64,000 nt of DNA from Myxocyprinus asiaticus (GCF_019703515.2 NC_059385.1:29864001-29928000), one strand, 5' to 3'. Shown: positions 34,051 through 44,751, counted from the first letter of the stretch. Made by a program: numbers and translations. The notes: generated by a model not told the origin, from the sequence alone.

Positions 34051-34655
34051 ACGGAAGCCTTCCTCCTGCTCCTCCTCCTCCTCCGGGAGGCCAAAGTTGG
34101 CAACGCAGGCTCTGGGATGGATGAGGCTGGCAACGCAGGCTCTGGGACGGACGAGTCTGGCAACGCAGGCTCTGGATTGGACGAGGCTTCCAGCTCGTTG
34201 GCCGTGGCATGCATGGGCATTGACTCGTTGTCTGTGACAGACGTGGGCGTTGGCTCGTTGGCCGTGGCAGGCGTGGCCGTTGGCTCGTTGGCCGTGGCAG
34301 GCATGGCCGTTGGCTCATTGGCCGTGGCAGGCGTGGGCATTGGTTCATTGACCATGACATGGGATTCCAGCTCGGCAGCCATGACGTGGGACTCCCGCTC
34401 GGCATCCGCCTCCTCCATAGTGAACGTAGAACCACTGATCTGCAGGGCAAGGTCGATATACTGAGCGAGGCTGAGGGAACTGCAACCACCAGGCATCAGG
34501 GAGGAAATTGGATCAGTTAAGAAGAAATGGAAACAGTCTTTGAGGGCAACCTCGTTAAAGTCCACCTCGCTGGCCAGAGAGCAGAAGTCCCCCACATATT
34601 CCTCCAGGGATCGATTCCCCTGACGTAGGTGCAGTAGTCGGACCGCTGGGTTCAT
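33870..34655 (-). CDS. Gag-like ORF of element B: capsid C-lobe plus repeats
   Basis: I start at ATG 34655 (MNPAVRLLHLRQGNRSLEEYV), just after the LTR, as in element A. The first 85 residues match element A (FCSLASEVDFNEVALKDCFHF, then MPGGCSSLSLAQYIDLAL) and resemble a Gypsy-type capsid C-terminal lobe. Then follow 10-residue NEPTATPATA units, EPALPxSS(V/I)P units, an Arg-rich patch (SRRRRRSRRK), and 13-residue SLPMYTTTEVV units. The frame stops at 33870, but the 13-mers continue in other frames to about 33650 and are followed by 11-mers. No enzymatic domain; function unknown. Confidence 0.6.
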   Translation of the reverse strand: MNPAVRLLHLRQGNRSLEEYVGDFCSLASEVDFNEVALKDCFHFFLTDPISSLMPGGCSSLSLAQYIDLALQISGSTFTMEEADAERESHVMAAELESHVMVNEPMPTPATANEPTAMPATANEPTATPATANEPTPTSVTDNESMPMHATANELEASSNPEPALPDSSVPEPALPASSIPEPALPTLASRRRRRSRRKASVSKSLPMYMTTDVVCKSLPMYTTTEVIPSLCPCTRPQRSFPSLCPCTRPRRSFPSFCPRT

Positions 34656-34674
34656 GGTTGGCGGTGAGGTATTC

Positions 34675-35214
34675 TGTAACGATGTTGTCAACAGGCAGAT
34701 GAAGAGACGATGACGATGACGTGATGAACCCATGTGCAGTTTTATTTACAAACGTGGAATCCAAAAAAAACCTAACTATAAACGTGAACTAAACATGAAC
34801 ATAAACTATTTGACTTGACATGAAACTAGACTTGACATGAAACTAGACCTGACTTGACTTGACTTGACTTGACCTGACTTGACTAAAACAACAAAGTTAC
34901 ATTCACAATACCTCACACCAGACAATAGCAAACATGAGGGCTTAAATACAAGGACATGGGTAACAAGTAAACAAAACAACCAGTCACAAGACTAAACTAA
35001 TAAACAAGATAACATGACTAAATGAACTTAAACCAATGAAAAGACAAGACTAATAACAAAGTAATCAGACAAAGAACCAATGAAAACAAGACACATGAAC
35101 AGGGGAAACACATGGCAAGATCACATGAGGGAACAGGAAATCACATGAAATGAACAGGAACTAAACTTGAAAATAAAAGACATGAAAAATGAACCAAAAC
35201 ACATAAACGTGACA
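34675..35214 (-). repeat. 5' LTR of element B
   Basis: 540 bp. Contains a few GACTT pentamers at about 34850-34885, far fewer than the other LTR. Confidence 0.85.
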
Positions 35215-36960
35215 TATATATTTATATATGTATATACAGTATTAGGGCTGTTGATTTAATATGTTATTCAGTTTGATTAATTATATAAAAAATAACAATG
35301 CAGTTCATCATGTACCTGGACCATAATAAGCAATATTACCACCACAGGAGTAATTCAAGTTTGAACTACTACCTGTTTTCAGCAGGGGGCAGTAAGCGAA
35401 CTCCAGCTGTATAGGTAATGCGCAGCTGTACAGGCCCCATGGTACAGAAAACAAACCACACTCAGGCTTGCTCAGCATTAGCGATGGTACAAGATGAGGA
35501 TGCGTTTTTGCGTACAAACAGCTGGACAGAGCACAATTACAAATGCAAGGATCTCGAGATGTGTTTTCCTAAGTATCACAATACGTTTAACTTGACACAG
35601 TGGCCTAAAAACGCTGTGTTTATTACACAATGCAACCAAAGTGTCAAAAAGCATCCGTCTGATGCATGTGAGCATTGACGCGTCCTAAAAGCCCTCATAA
35701 TAAATCTTTCTCGGACAGATTGACGAATTCAATTGAAAAAATTTTAGGCAAAGGTTGTCACATCAAATATTGATTTAGCTTTTTTTTATATGTTTACTGG
35801 ACTTTATATGACGTTATTTGATATTGGATAGTTTTAGGCACTTCTGATAAATGTTGTACTGATTTTTGTACTGTGTTGGGCCACCACTTGATTGATTCTG
35901 AAGTAAAACCAGTTAAGATTTACTGTATTAAACAAAACATATTGTGTTGCATTACGCATCATTTTCCAAACATGAAAAACACAGGGGAACAATGGCAGTT
36001 TTGTGTGACTTTAGAGAATATTTTGAATCGGTTTTGCCACTCTAAAAAACTTTGGAGCTAAATTATGATCTGCTACACTGTAGCAAATGTGCAAAGCGCT
36101 GTAATCAGTATCAGTGACAAGATGCTGCCGTAATGCTGCCTGACAGCAATTTCATTGACTAATCAAATTAGAGGAATGGAGAGGAGAAAACTGGAGATGA
36201 GTCCTCTTATGAGAACATGATGAGAAATGTGCTTATTTGCTGTGTATTTCCGGGGCTCCTGAGAGAGACAGAACGACATGTTGGTCACATCATTAATAAA
36301 AAATAGTCTAATTCCTCTGAAGGAATTTAATTTTAGACTTCCTTTAATAACATCACACTGCAAAGAGCATGGATTACTGTTTATTTCTCACAGCAGATTG
36401 TTGCTTTGAACACCTCATATATTTTCGTTCTGTCCGTCTCTGCAGTATGTCCTGTAGCAAACGAGATCTCTTTAGATCTCTAATTTTTGTATATTTCTCC
36501 TAATATGATTTTAGGAGATAGACCTACCTTATCTAAGACAACGATGATACTTCAGCCATTTTGCTAACTTGCTAACTTCCACTAATTTGCTAAAAACACA
36601 CACTCTTTCCAAAAAAAATAAATAAAAAAAAAAAACCACCTTGCAAAGACTTCAGATCAGTCAGCCCTATGTCAGCAAATCTGAACATACAAAAAGATTA
36701 GCAGGCAAAGAGGCTTTCTCATTGGCTAGTGTTCTGATTCTTACTGTATGTTAACAGTTGTCGCATTTATGTCTATTTTTCTAAGGGGATTTTTTGAGAC
36801 TCTCCAAAAGTGTTTTTTGTGTCTTTTAGTAATCTATACGCTAGTGTACTCATAAACATTGATACATCTTTTAGCAGATACACACATTTAAACATCCAGT
36901 CTTTCTCTTCCAGAAAAAAAAAAAAAAATTAAATATTGATGACGTGAAGTTGCGCTCACA
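35215..36960. other. non-coding stretch with Tc1-tail-like fragment
   Basis: At about 35745-35810 the sequence GGCAAAGGTTGTCACATCAA and following bases resembles the 3' tail of the Tc1 remnant at 41380-41460. The CATCCGTCTGATGCATGTGAG phrase (about 35650) recurs near 40850-40890. No gene recognised. Confidence 0.5.
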
Positions 36961-36964
36961 TTTT

Positions 36965-37205
36965 TGTCCAATACAATTTTACAAAAAAATCTATAACTGC
37001 TGCAAACTTGCCGCAAATTCACCATTTATGATTTTCACATGCAAATGAGTTTTGCGGAAAACTCTTCATTGTCGCCAAAGGCTTGCTGTAGGTTCACCAC
37101 TACCGGTGAAGAGCTGCAAACTCCTGACAAACATTTGCGGTGAATACCAAGCTCATTTGCATGTGAAAATAATGAACAATGAACACAAATTGTTTTGTAT
37201 GACTG
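36965..37205. repeat. fold-back repeat with octamer motifs in its arms
   Basis: A perfect 19-bp inverted repeat, ATTTTCACATGCAAATGAG at 37031-37049 and its complement at 37152-37170, sits inside a looser palindrome (GCCGCAAATTCACC left, GGTGAATACC right). Non-coding and MITE-like. Confidence 0.65.
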
Positions 37206-37318
37206 TGGTTTAAACTGAAGGCTATTGGTTTAAACTGAAGGCTATTGGCTTTTTAAAAGAAGGGATGAGCCCTTCAATGTGTGCACCCCAACTTCATATT
37301 TCAATATAACACATGCAG

Positions 37319-39510
37319 CCTGATCTCATGAAAATGACATGCATGTTGAAACATTTTTGCAAAATAATAATACGTGGTTCATTGTATGCGTCACGGAAGT
37401 TCCAAGGTGAAATGTCCACTGTGTGGTGCTTAAGAGCAGTTTGAGGGTAACGCAATAAAAGTAACGTGTTTTACGTAATCAGATTACTTTTTTCGAGTAA
37501 CGAGTAAAAGAGGCCATGACGTGGAACTCTGGCATGGTAGCCAACGAGTAACACTAGTATTTTTTTTATTTTAGACCATAATATGTGAGTTACTTTTTAA
37601 ATAAGGTAACACATTGCTTTTGCACACATCTACTGTCCCTGTCTTGCGAGAAATCAGGATTAAAAGTGTGCAAACTTCGGGGAGGAGACATAGTGCATGA
37701 TGGGCATTGTAGTTCTATAGAGTGTGAGGCCAGAGACTATTTAGCAGATAGAGACGAGTCACTTCTATTTAAATGAATGGGAGAAATTGGAATGCCCAAC
37801 CAAGAAGCTCTAGCACCCAACAGTCAATGGATGTAGAAAGGAAGTCCCACCTTGCAGGTAAAAGAGCCAATCAACTTATAGATACAGACATTGCCTGTCA
37901 ATCAACTTGCTAACGCACATGCGCATTTCGTGTTTTAGCATAATATGAGGTCAACATTCGGTTGAGTGAAACGCAGTTGATTCATGTGTTCATAAACACT
38001 GTATTCTAAAATCAGTAAATGCGTTTAGGCAGAGGGATAAGACTAGTCTTCCACTGGCCACAACATGATACACAGGGTGAAATATTCGCTCAATTCACTG
38101 ACTTATGCAGCCAAACTTCTCCGTGTTACAGATCCCCATAAGGAGAATGGGATGAGAAAATACTCTGGATCTGTGGCTCCGAGCAACTTTCTACATTGAT
38201 TGTGCACGCAGAGAAAATGTCTTATTTCTAAAAAATATTCTACATTTTTGTTTTAGAATAAACAAGTAGTTTGATTCATGAAACAAACAGTTTTTTATGA
38301 CATTTTGGTAGCAATAAAAATGATTCCATTCAAGTTGTATCAACATGCACCTTTGAAGTTTTGGCGTCTGTACGCACTGTGGATCAACTCAAAACAAGCA
38401 TACACTGAGATGACTTAAGTCAAAAATATTCATTTATTCATCACACTAATTTCTTGAACATGTTAGGCAGGCATTCCCCACTGAATCTTATCCTGACTTT
38501 AGAAAAACATCTTAAGTTGACTCTGGCATTGTCAATGGGCACAGCACATGATGACATATATTATCTAGGTTCAAATGATGTACTTTGCTGCTTTATGTAA
38601 GACAGTGGTTATTCTTCATTATTCATATTGGATGCCATGTTGATGGAAAAACAAATCATGCATATTCATGTTATTGATTCTTTATTATAAATATGATGTG
38701 AAGACCTACTTTCTAGTACTTACAGTAGCTAGCATGACCTGTAATGTCTCTTGTATGCAATGCATGGCTTATTTGTATGGAATGCATATTATAGCAGAAG
38801 AGACTGTGGCTGTAAGAAAAAAAGTTATGCAAAAGTAACGCAAATGTAACGTAACGCTTTACTTTCCATAAAAAAATAACTTTTTAATTAATTAAGTTAC
38901 TTTTTTAAGGAGTAATGCAATATTCTAATGCGTTACTTTTAAAAGTAACGTTACCCAACACTGCTTAAGAGGAGGTATATTTTCTTCCAAATCGATGAGG
39001 TGAAGGTTAATGCTTTATCAACAAAACCTACCTCCCTACCCTGAACTTTAAACCTAAACCTAACTGATAGTGACATAAAAAGGAAATGTGAAATGAAAAA
39101 CATAATTGCTGAAGCATTTTGTGGTGCTTCTATGTCACTTTCGCTCATGTGTCGATTTACGTGCTCTTCAGGACTCATACCCTGGTCCTTTGCATCATAA
39201 GTGCAGTGCTCTATCAGTTGAGGTTTCGTGCAATTTGAATGCTCTCAAACAATCTTGTAAATGTAGTTGGTTATGTAATGCAAACATTAAAATGTATCAT
39301 CTTTCAAGTCAAGCACTATAGTACATTTTTTTTGATGTCATAAGATAACATTGTGTGAGGGACAGGGTGAAAAGTGTTTATGAACTGATAATCTGCCGTT
39401 TTACTTGTGATTTATGTTAAAGTGAATAAATGTTATTGTTTTTGTGCCGCGATATAAGCTACGTAAAAATAATTTAGCAAAAATCTAGGTATAGTAACGT
39501 GATTCTATGA
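37319..39510. mobile_element. TIR repeat with tRNA-like segment, interrupted by a hAT element
   Basis: Left end CTGATCTCATGAAAATGAC and right end (complement) CTGCTCTCATAGAATCACG are inverted; possible 8-bp flanks match 6 of 8 (GCAGCCTG, GCAGATTG). Without the insert at 37437-38963 it is about 660 bp. At 39165-39225 it contains a tRNA-like stretch on the minus strand (A-box-like TGATAGAGCACTG, B-box-like GGTATGAGTCC). Related copies are at 41577-44935 and 30290-30960. No protein. Confidence 0.6.
37437..38963. mobile_element. hAT-like element with perfect 8-bp target duplication
   Basis: Ends CAGTTTGAGGGTAACG and (complement) CAGTGTTGGGTAACG are inverted repeats. CTTAAGAG occurs directly outside both (37429-37436 and 38964-38971), the 8-bp duplication expected of hAT transposases. 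The 1.5-kb interior has no intact ORF. A 48-bp interior block at about 37883-37930 recurs at 56647-56697. Confidence 0.82.
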
Positions 39511-41124
39511 GAGCAGATTGGAAATATGTCAACACAAAAAAAGAAAACTGCACTTGTTAAAGAATTTCATGGGTTCATTAAGGCTTATGAGCTAAAAAAG
39601 AGCAACCTTTGAGAAAAAAAAATAGCCTTTGGAATGGGCTTTTTAATCCCATTTTAAAACTCTATAAACGTGCAAAGGGGAGAAAAGAATCTCACTCTGC
39701 AAGGATATTTTGCACAGAAACATATTTTGAGCTCATGTCTGGTGAGCTGTTGTGCTGTATGGACACTCTGGCTCACGGGCAAGCCGGCTCAGCTAACAAG
39801 ATAAGTTCTGCAACTAAGGGCCTGAATGATAATGGCTTTGTCCCAATTCCACAGTCAGGGAGTGGTCCCTCCACAAGTACGTCAAACACTCTGCATGTCT
39901 GTCACAGGAATCTTGCTGGCCATTTACGAGGAACATTGTAGCTCCTCAAAACAGACTCTTCAGTGGCTTGCCTAACAGCTTGTAGGTCAACTTTTATTAG
40001 AAACCACAGAGAGAAGTTAAATTTTCCCTGATAATTATGGTGCTTTTTGATGTTGTTTTTTTTTTTTTTTTTTTTTTATTTTTTTACCATGGATGGTGGA
40101 AGATAGCTACTGATGGATCCAATTTTTGTAACCAGACATTGCTCTTCCACATACATCTGAGGATTTGCCCCAATCAGTCATGACCACAACAAAAGATGAG
40201 CAAAAGGACATTTTTATAAGCCGTTTTGGTTTCTTTTTCTGTGGTGTTGCACTGAGAAGCCTCACCCACTGTGATATCTCATTGGTTCAAAATACCACTC
40301 AACATAGCTTTATATTAAGCATAAAATATATGTATTAATTGGCTGTTATTGTGGCTTTTATTTACTTGATGCTTTGAGGTTGGTTAGGACGCAGTGTTAG
40401 AAATGTAAAGCAGAGGGCAACAGTAAATTATTGGCTAAAGAGGGGTGAAATGGAAATATTGAAGACCACATTCGAACCTGTATTTCCCACATGAGCACCA
40501 AGGCTCAACCCATCAGGAGTAATAATAAAAACAATGCGTTTAATTTATAACACCTTTCCAAAGGTCATAGTATGTGCGCTAACAGCTGTGCCGTGGCTCC
40601 AACCAGTTGCACCAACTTCAGTAAATGTCATTCAAGAAATTGTAGAATAATTCATGCTCTGCATAGAAAAAGTCAAATGTCTGGTTAACCTAATATCAAG
40701 TCAACATGACAACAATGTTGCTTGTATTAAATAAATAAATAAATAAAACACAATTAGTCATGACCCCCGACCTGTATGTAAATTCAGCAATAAGGAATGT
40801 TCCTACCATCTTTCAAACTATGCTTAACTTTACACAGTGGCTTAGCATCCATCTGACGCATAAGTACATCCAAAAGCATCTGTCTGACGTGTGAGTACAT
40901 GAACCAACAATTAAAAGGGTTATGTTTAACAATTTGAAAATATTAATAAATTTTTTTTTATTATATTTTGACTTTTAAAACCACTTTTTGTTTTGCAAAA
41001 ATGCTTTTTTTTTTCGTGCTTCCACAGTATACAGTATTGTGCACATTATATTTTTCACAGAAACATTTGACTTAAAACGGTTATTTTATATATTCTGCTT
41101 TAATATATCAGTAGGAAATATCAA
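39511..41124. other. non-coding stretch, nothing firm
   Basis: Includes a poly-T run (about 40057-40085) and an ATAA tract (40727-40747). The segment 39640-39950 is less AT-rich and has a 110-codon open frame without a recognisable domain. Confidence 0.45.
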
Positions 41125-41562
41125 TTTTAGATTTCAAGATTCCCTTTGCAAATACAATTGAATAGAAGAAGAACAAGGAGCCCTACAAGAGATGGCATGA
41201 CCCCCACAGAGCCCAGATCTCAACATCATTGAGTCAATATGGGATAAAATGAAGAGACAAGCAACTGAGACAACCTAAATCGATAAGAATTCCAAGAAGC
41301 TTGGAACATCTTATCTGCCAACAACCAAGAAAAACTGTGCCAAGGTGTACCTTGGAGAATTGATGCTGTTTTGAAGGCAAAGGTTGTTACATCAAATATT
41401 GATTTACCTTTTTTATTATTATTATTTATTTATTTTTGTTTGTTTACTGGACTTTGTATGATGTTAATTCATAAATGAAAACTATTTATGGCATTATTTT
41501 TTAAGAAATCCTCACTATACAAATTTTTGAGCCTTAAACTTTTGCACAGTACTGTATGTATA
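41125..41562 (+). pseudogene. 3' end of a Tc1-type transposon
   Basis: The translation contains PQSPDLNIIESIWDKMKR, which spans the third catalytic acidic region of Tc1 transposases (here PDLNIIESIWD), then a stop and decayed C-terminus. The right end is near TTTTGCACAGTACTGTATG. The 5' two thirds of the element are missing. Confidence 0.78.
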
Positions 41563-42139
41563 ACCTGGTCTCATGAACACAACATAACCGTGACAGCATT
41601 CTTTCAAAACTAAACTATGTGCCTTATTACACATTTGGCTGCAGTCTCCAGGGGGTGCCAAAATCGAGTGAAATGGTGTAGGATCAGGCATGATTTTAAG
41701 GTAAATATTAGATGGAGGTTTTAATGTGTAAAACGTACCTCCTTAACCTAAAACTTTCATCTAAACCCCTCTGCGTGATTTTGAAAAATGTATGACATTA
41801 TATAAGAAATATTTAAGATTCCACACAATTTCATGATCGGTAATCAAATAAGCAAATTTGTGACATTAACTGTGTTAACTCATTTTGTACAAAAGGACAG
41901 CCATTGACCAGGAAAATAAAAAATGGCACTCCATGTCAAAAATGTTGCTGACTCCTGCTCTATCAGTTGAGAAACCGTGGAAGTTCATGTTGGAATAAGT
42001 GTGTAAATGTTGGTGGGTCTGTAATACAAGCGTTAAAATGTATCGTTTTTCAAATGATGCATTATAATTAAAGTGTTTCGATATTATAGCAACATAACAT
42101 AACAGCATTGTGTGAGTTAAAAGTGTGAAAAATTAAGTT

Positions 42140-42330
42140 TCCATATCTGTCACTCACTCGACGTTGTGTCGACATAGTGACACTAGGGGTCACTCTTGGG
42201 AACCCGAAACACCTCTGGTCTTTGAAAAAAGTCCAATGAAAATTGGCGAGTGGTATTTGCATACCACTCCCCCGAACATACGGGTATAAAAGGAGCTGGT
42301 ATGCAACCACTCATTCAGATTTTCTCTTCG
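42140..42330 (+). repeat. left inverted terminal repeat of DIRS copy 3
   Basis: Inverted match to 44554-44751. Contains perfect small palindromes CCAAT-GAAA-ATTGG (42233-42246) and AGTGGTAT-TTGC-ATACCACT (42249-42268). Confidence 0.9.
42233..42292 (+). promoter_or_regulatory. putative pol II promoter in the DIRS left repeat
   Basis: In order: a CCAAT box (42233), a canonical octamer ATTTGCAT (42255-42262) and TATAAAAG (42285-42292), about 270 bp upstream of the gag ATG at 42559. The same set is in the other copies, and inverted in the right repeat, where it would point back into the element. Activity is inferred from motifs only. Confidence 0.6.
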
Positions 42331-42558
42331 AAGCCGAACGGTCGATGCTTACTGAGCTGAATTCCCACGGCTGTTCATTCACTTCTGCTGGATCTGACGG
42401 CGCATTTCAACGGCTTCTCCCCCCTCTGCACTAGTGCACTGCAGAGAACGCCCCTGGGCGCTTCGGCAGAAATAAAAGAGTATATTCTAAAAAAGAGTAT
42501 ATTTCTCTATAAGAGCGGCACACACGGAACATCTTTTTAAAGACGCGTCTTTTTAAAG

Positions 42559-42756
42559 ATGCCTTTCTGTTTGTGTGTTATTCCTGGCTGCGCTCGTTAT
42601 CTCTTGCCTTCTGACGGTCACGATCTCTGTCTTTCGTGTCTGGGCGCTGCCCACACGGAGACAGCGTTCGTGGATGGGTCATGTTCTTATTGCGAGAACA
42701 TGTCCATGGCAACAATGCGGTCACGGTCGCCCAGTCACAGGCTGACGCAGAGATGA
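42559..42756 (+). pseudogene. DIRS copy 3 gag N-terminal fragment
   Basis: MPFCLCVIPGCARYL with the H-x2-C-x2-C-L-G-x2-H cluster, cut after about 55 residues by a deletion that joins the frame out of register to a later gag block. Confidence 0.75.
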
Positions 42757-43643
42757 TGGACATGCTTTCCCGGGCAGCCGCGAACGTCGGGCTAGAGTGG
42801 AACCCTCCGCTCTCCCCTGAACCCTTGCAGCTCGATGATTGGTTCCTGGGCTCGTGGCACCGCTTACACCACGATACAGTGGACGGTAAGTCCTTAGGGA
42901 AGCATGACCTGATCATCAGGTTCCTGAGAGGTGCCAGGAGGCTGAATCCCTTCAGACCGCGCCTCGTTCCCTCATGGGACCTCTCTGTAGTTCTTCAGGG
43001 TCTACGGAGAGCCCCCTTTGAGCCCCTGCAGTCAAATGAGCTTAAGGCACTCTCTTTGAAGACTGCCCTCCTGACTGCGCTCACTTCGATCAAGAGGGTA
43101 GGAGACCTGCAAGCGTTCTCTATCAGCGAAACGTGCCTGGAGTTCGGTCCGGGCTACTCTCATGTGATCCTGAGACCCCGACCGGGCTATGTGCCCAAGG
43201 TTCCCACAACCCCTTTTAAGGATCAGTTGGTGAACCTGCAAGTGCTGCCCCAGGAGGAGGCAGACCCAGCCCTGATGTTGCTGTGTCCGGTGCGCGCTTT
43301 ATGCATCTATTTGAATCGGACGCAGAGCTTTAGAGTCTCTGAGAAACTCTTTGTCTGCTTTGGTGGACAGCGAAAAGGAAGTGCTGTCTCCAAGCAAAGG
43401 ATCACCCACTGGGTCATTGATGCCATAACAATGGCATATCACGCCCAGGACGTGCCGCCCCCGGCAGGGCTACGAGCCCATTCTACTAGGAGTATGGTGG
43501 CCTCCTGGGCCTTGACCAGTGGCGCCTCCCTAACAGACATTTGCAGAGCAGCGAGCTGGGCAACACCCAACACCTTTGCAAGGTTCTACAATCTCTGGGT
43601 GGAACCGGTTTCATCCCGGGTAGTGGCAGTCACAAGCAGGTAA
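42681..43643 (+). CDS. DIRS copy 3 gag-tyrosine recombinase fusion ORF
   Basis: From the first ATG in this frame (42681) it reads a short out-of-frame leader, a gag block (QSQADAEMMDMLSRAAA, PEPLQLDDWFLGS), then the recombinase core from HHDTVDGKSLGKHD onward. All catalytic positions I can place are present: Arg in SIKRVGDLQAF (about 43095), HSTRS giving H-x2-R (about 43479-43490) and the Tyr in FARFYNL (43587). It is the only copy without the TGA found at 4402 and 53913. The N-terminal DNA-binding part of the recombinase is missing, so strand joining is doubtful, though the catalytic core could fold. No evidence that it is translated. Confidence 0.7.
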   Translation: MFLLREHVHGNNAVTVAQSQADAEMMDMLSRAAANVGLEWNPPLSPEPLQLDDWFLGSWHRLHHDTVDGKSLGKHDLIIRFLRGARRLNPFRPRLVPSWDLSVVLQGLRRAPFEPLQSNELKALSLKTALLTALTSIKRVGDLQAFSISETCLEFGPGYSHVILRPRPGYVPKVPTTPFKDQLVNLQVLPQEEADPALMLLCPVRALCIYLNRTQSFRVSEKLFVCFGGQRKGSAVSKQRITHWVIDAITMAYHAQDVPPPAGLRAHSTRSMVASWALTSGASLTDICRAASWATPNTFARFYNLWVEPVSSRVVAVTSR

Positions 43644-44375
43644 GTCCGGGACAGCTGGCCGGGTGTATCGCTTGCGCATAGTGCCTTTCACCTCCCCTGA
43701 GCTGAAGATATGCGCTGTTGAATCCCAGTAGTGTTCACAAACTGTGTTCCCTGGATAATTTCCTCCGAGCCCTGTGGCAGACGAGTTTGCGGAGAAACTT
43801 GCTGCCAGCTCAGTACATGTGCTAACTAAGCCCTGTACTGGGGTAGGTGTCGGTTCCCCATAGGTAACCCCATGCAACATATATCTTCCGCTAATTAGTT
43901 TCCCTGTTGGTAAACTGCATCTTCCTAGGGCAGAGGCCCCTCTGCTCCAGTCACCATGTTTGTAGAAACTCCTCCCCCGTAGGGTAGGACCTACCATGGG
44001 ACTTCTCCACATGACATACTTCCGACAAAACTCGGCAAGACCATGTGACGTATTTCCACTCAAATACCCCCCCGGGCAGGGTGTGGTCTCCGCGGTGTCT
44101 TCCCCTTGGGAGGGACACCCCCCCGACGTAGACTTGGTGATAACTCTTTTTTTGGGGAGAGGTAAAAAAGAGGATAAGAGGCCATGACTGGGCTAGCCTG
44201 TCTCTATCTTTTGGGCAGTTGACTTGTCCCCGAAGGGCCGCTCGACACTCATAACAACGTTGGGGGAGGTTACGTGTCAGCCTGGTGCGCTGGCTACGAG
44301 GCACACAGTGGTCTACCAGTCACAAACCGCCAGTTCACGAAACACAGTTCAGCCAGTTGCAGCATTTTGTGTAGG

Positions 44376-44480
44376 GACCCCTAGTGTCACTACATCGACA
44401 CAATGTCGAGTGAGTGACAGATAGGGAATATCCTGGTTACTTGCGTAACCTCCGTTCCCTGATGGAGGCAATGAGACCTT
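44376..44480 (+). repeat. internal complementary region (ICR) of DIRS copy 3
   Basis: 44376-44426 is complementary to the outer left end, 44430-44477 to the outer right end, joined by AAT (44427-44429). It includes the GGTTAC-TTGC-GTAACC palindrome of this copy's right end. Confidence 0.9.
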
Positions 44481-44553
44481 GTGTCCCTCCTGCCACAATG
44501 CTGGACTACCCGCTGAAATGGCCGGGACCTTGTCTCGGCTCCTCAGCACAAAA

Positions 44554-44751
44554 CCTGAATGAGTGGTTGCATACCAGCTCCTTTTATACCCATATGTTCG
44601 GGGGAGTGGTATGCAAATACCACTTGCCAATTTTCATTGGCCTTTTTGCAAAGACCAGAGGTGTTTCGGGCTCCCAAGAGTGACCCCTAGTGTCACTACA
44701 TCGACACAACATCTCGTTCCCTCCATCAGGGTTACGCAAGTAACCAGGATG
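44554..44751 (-). repeat. right inverted terminal repeat of DIRS copy 3
   Basis: Inverted copy of 42140-42330. Compared with the ICR, the outermost part has lost about 8 bp within CATCAGGGTTACGC. Confidence 0.9.

Larger units (their letters stand above)
32122..35214 (-). mobile_element. gag-only LTR element B (non-autonomous)
   Basis: LTRs lie at 34675-35214 (5') and 32122-32666 (3'), each about 540 bp. The flanks CATAT and TATAT (4 of 5) are a plausible target duplication. The interior begins 19 nt after the 5' LTR with a capsid-like ORF, then three different in-frame minisatellites (10, 13 and 11 residues). No pol genes. A C-run on the sense strand precedes the 3' LTR by about 65 bp, as in element A. 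Confidence 0.85.
42140..44751 (+). mobile_element. DIRS-type retrotransposon, copy 3 (gag-YR deletion derivative)
   Basis: Both terminal repeats, leader and ICR are present, and GTT flanks both ends (42137-42139 and 44752-44754). Two internal deletions leave only the gag N-terminus, a short later gag block and the recombinase core. All of RT and RNase H is gone. It lies inside the TIR repeat at 41577-44935. Confidence 0.92.

Noticed and set aside
32858..34489. Several long frames on both strands across element B repeats
   Set aside because: Same effect of 33-, 39- and 30-bp repeats. Only the frame joined to MNPAVRLLHL has a domain.
39609..39941. 110-codon frame
   Set aside because: No recognisable domain or splice context; could be chance.
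42636..42680. Upstream extension of the copy 3 fusion frame to 42636
   Set aside because: That start is a GTG, not expected in a fish nuclear gene; first ATG is 42681.
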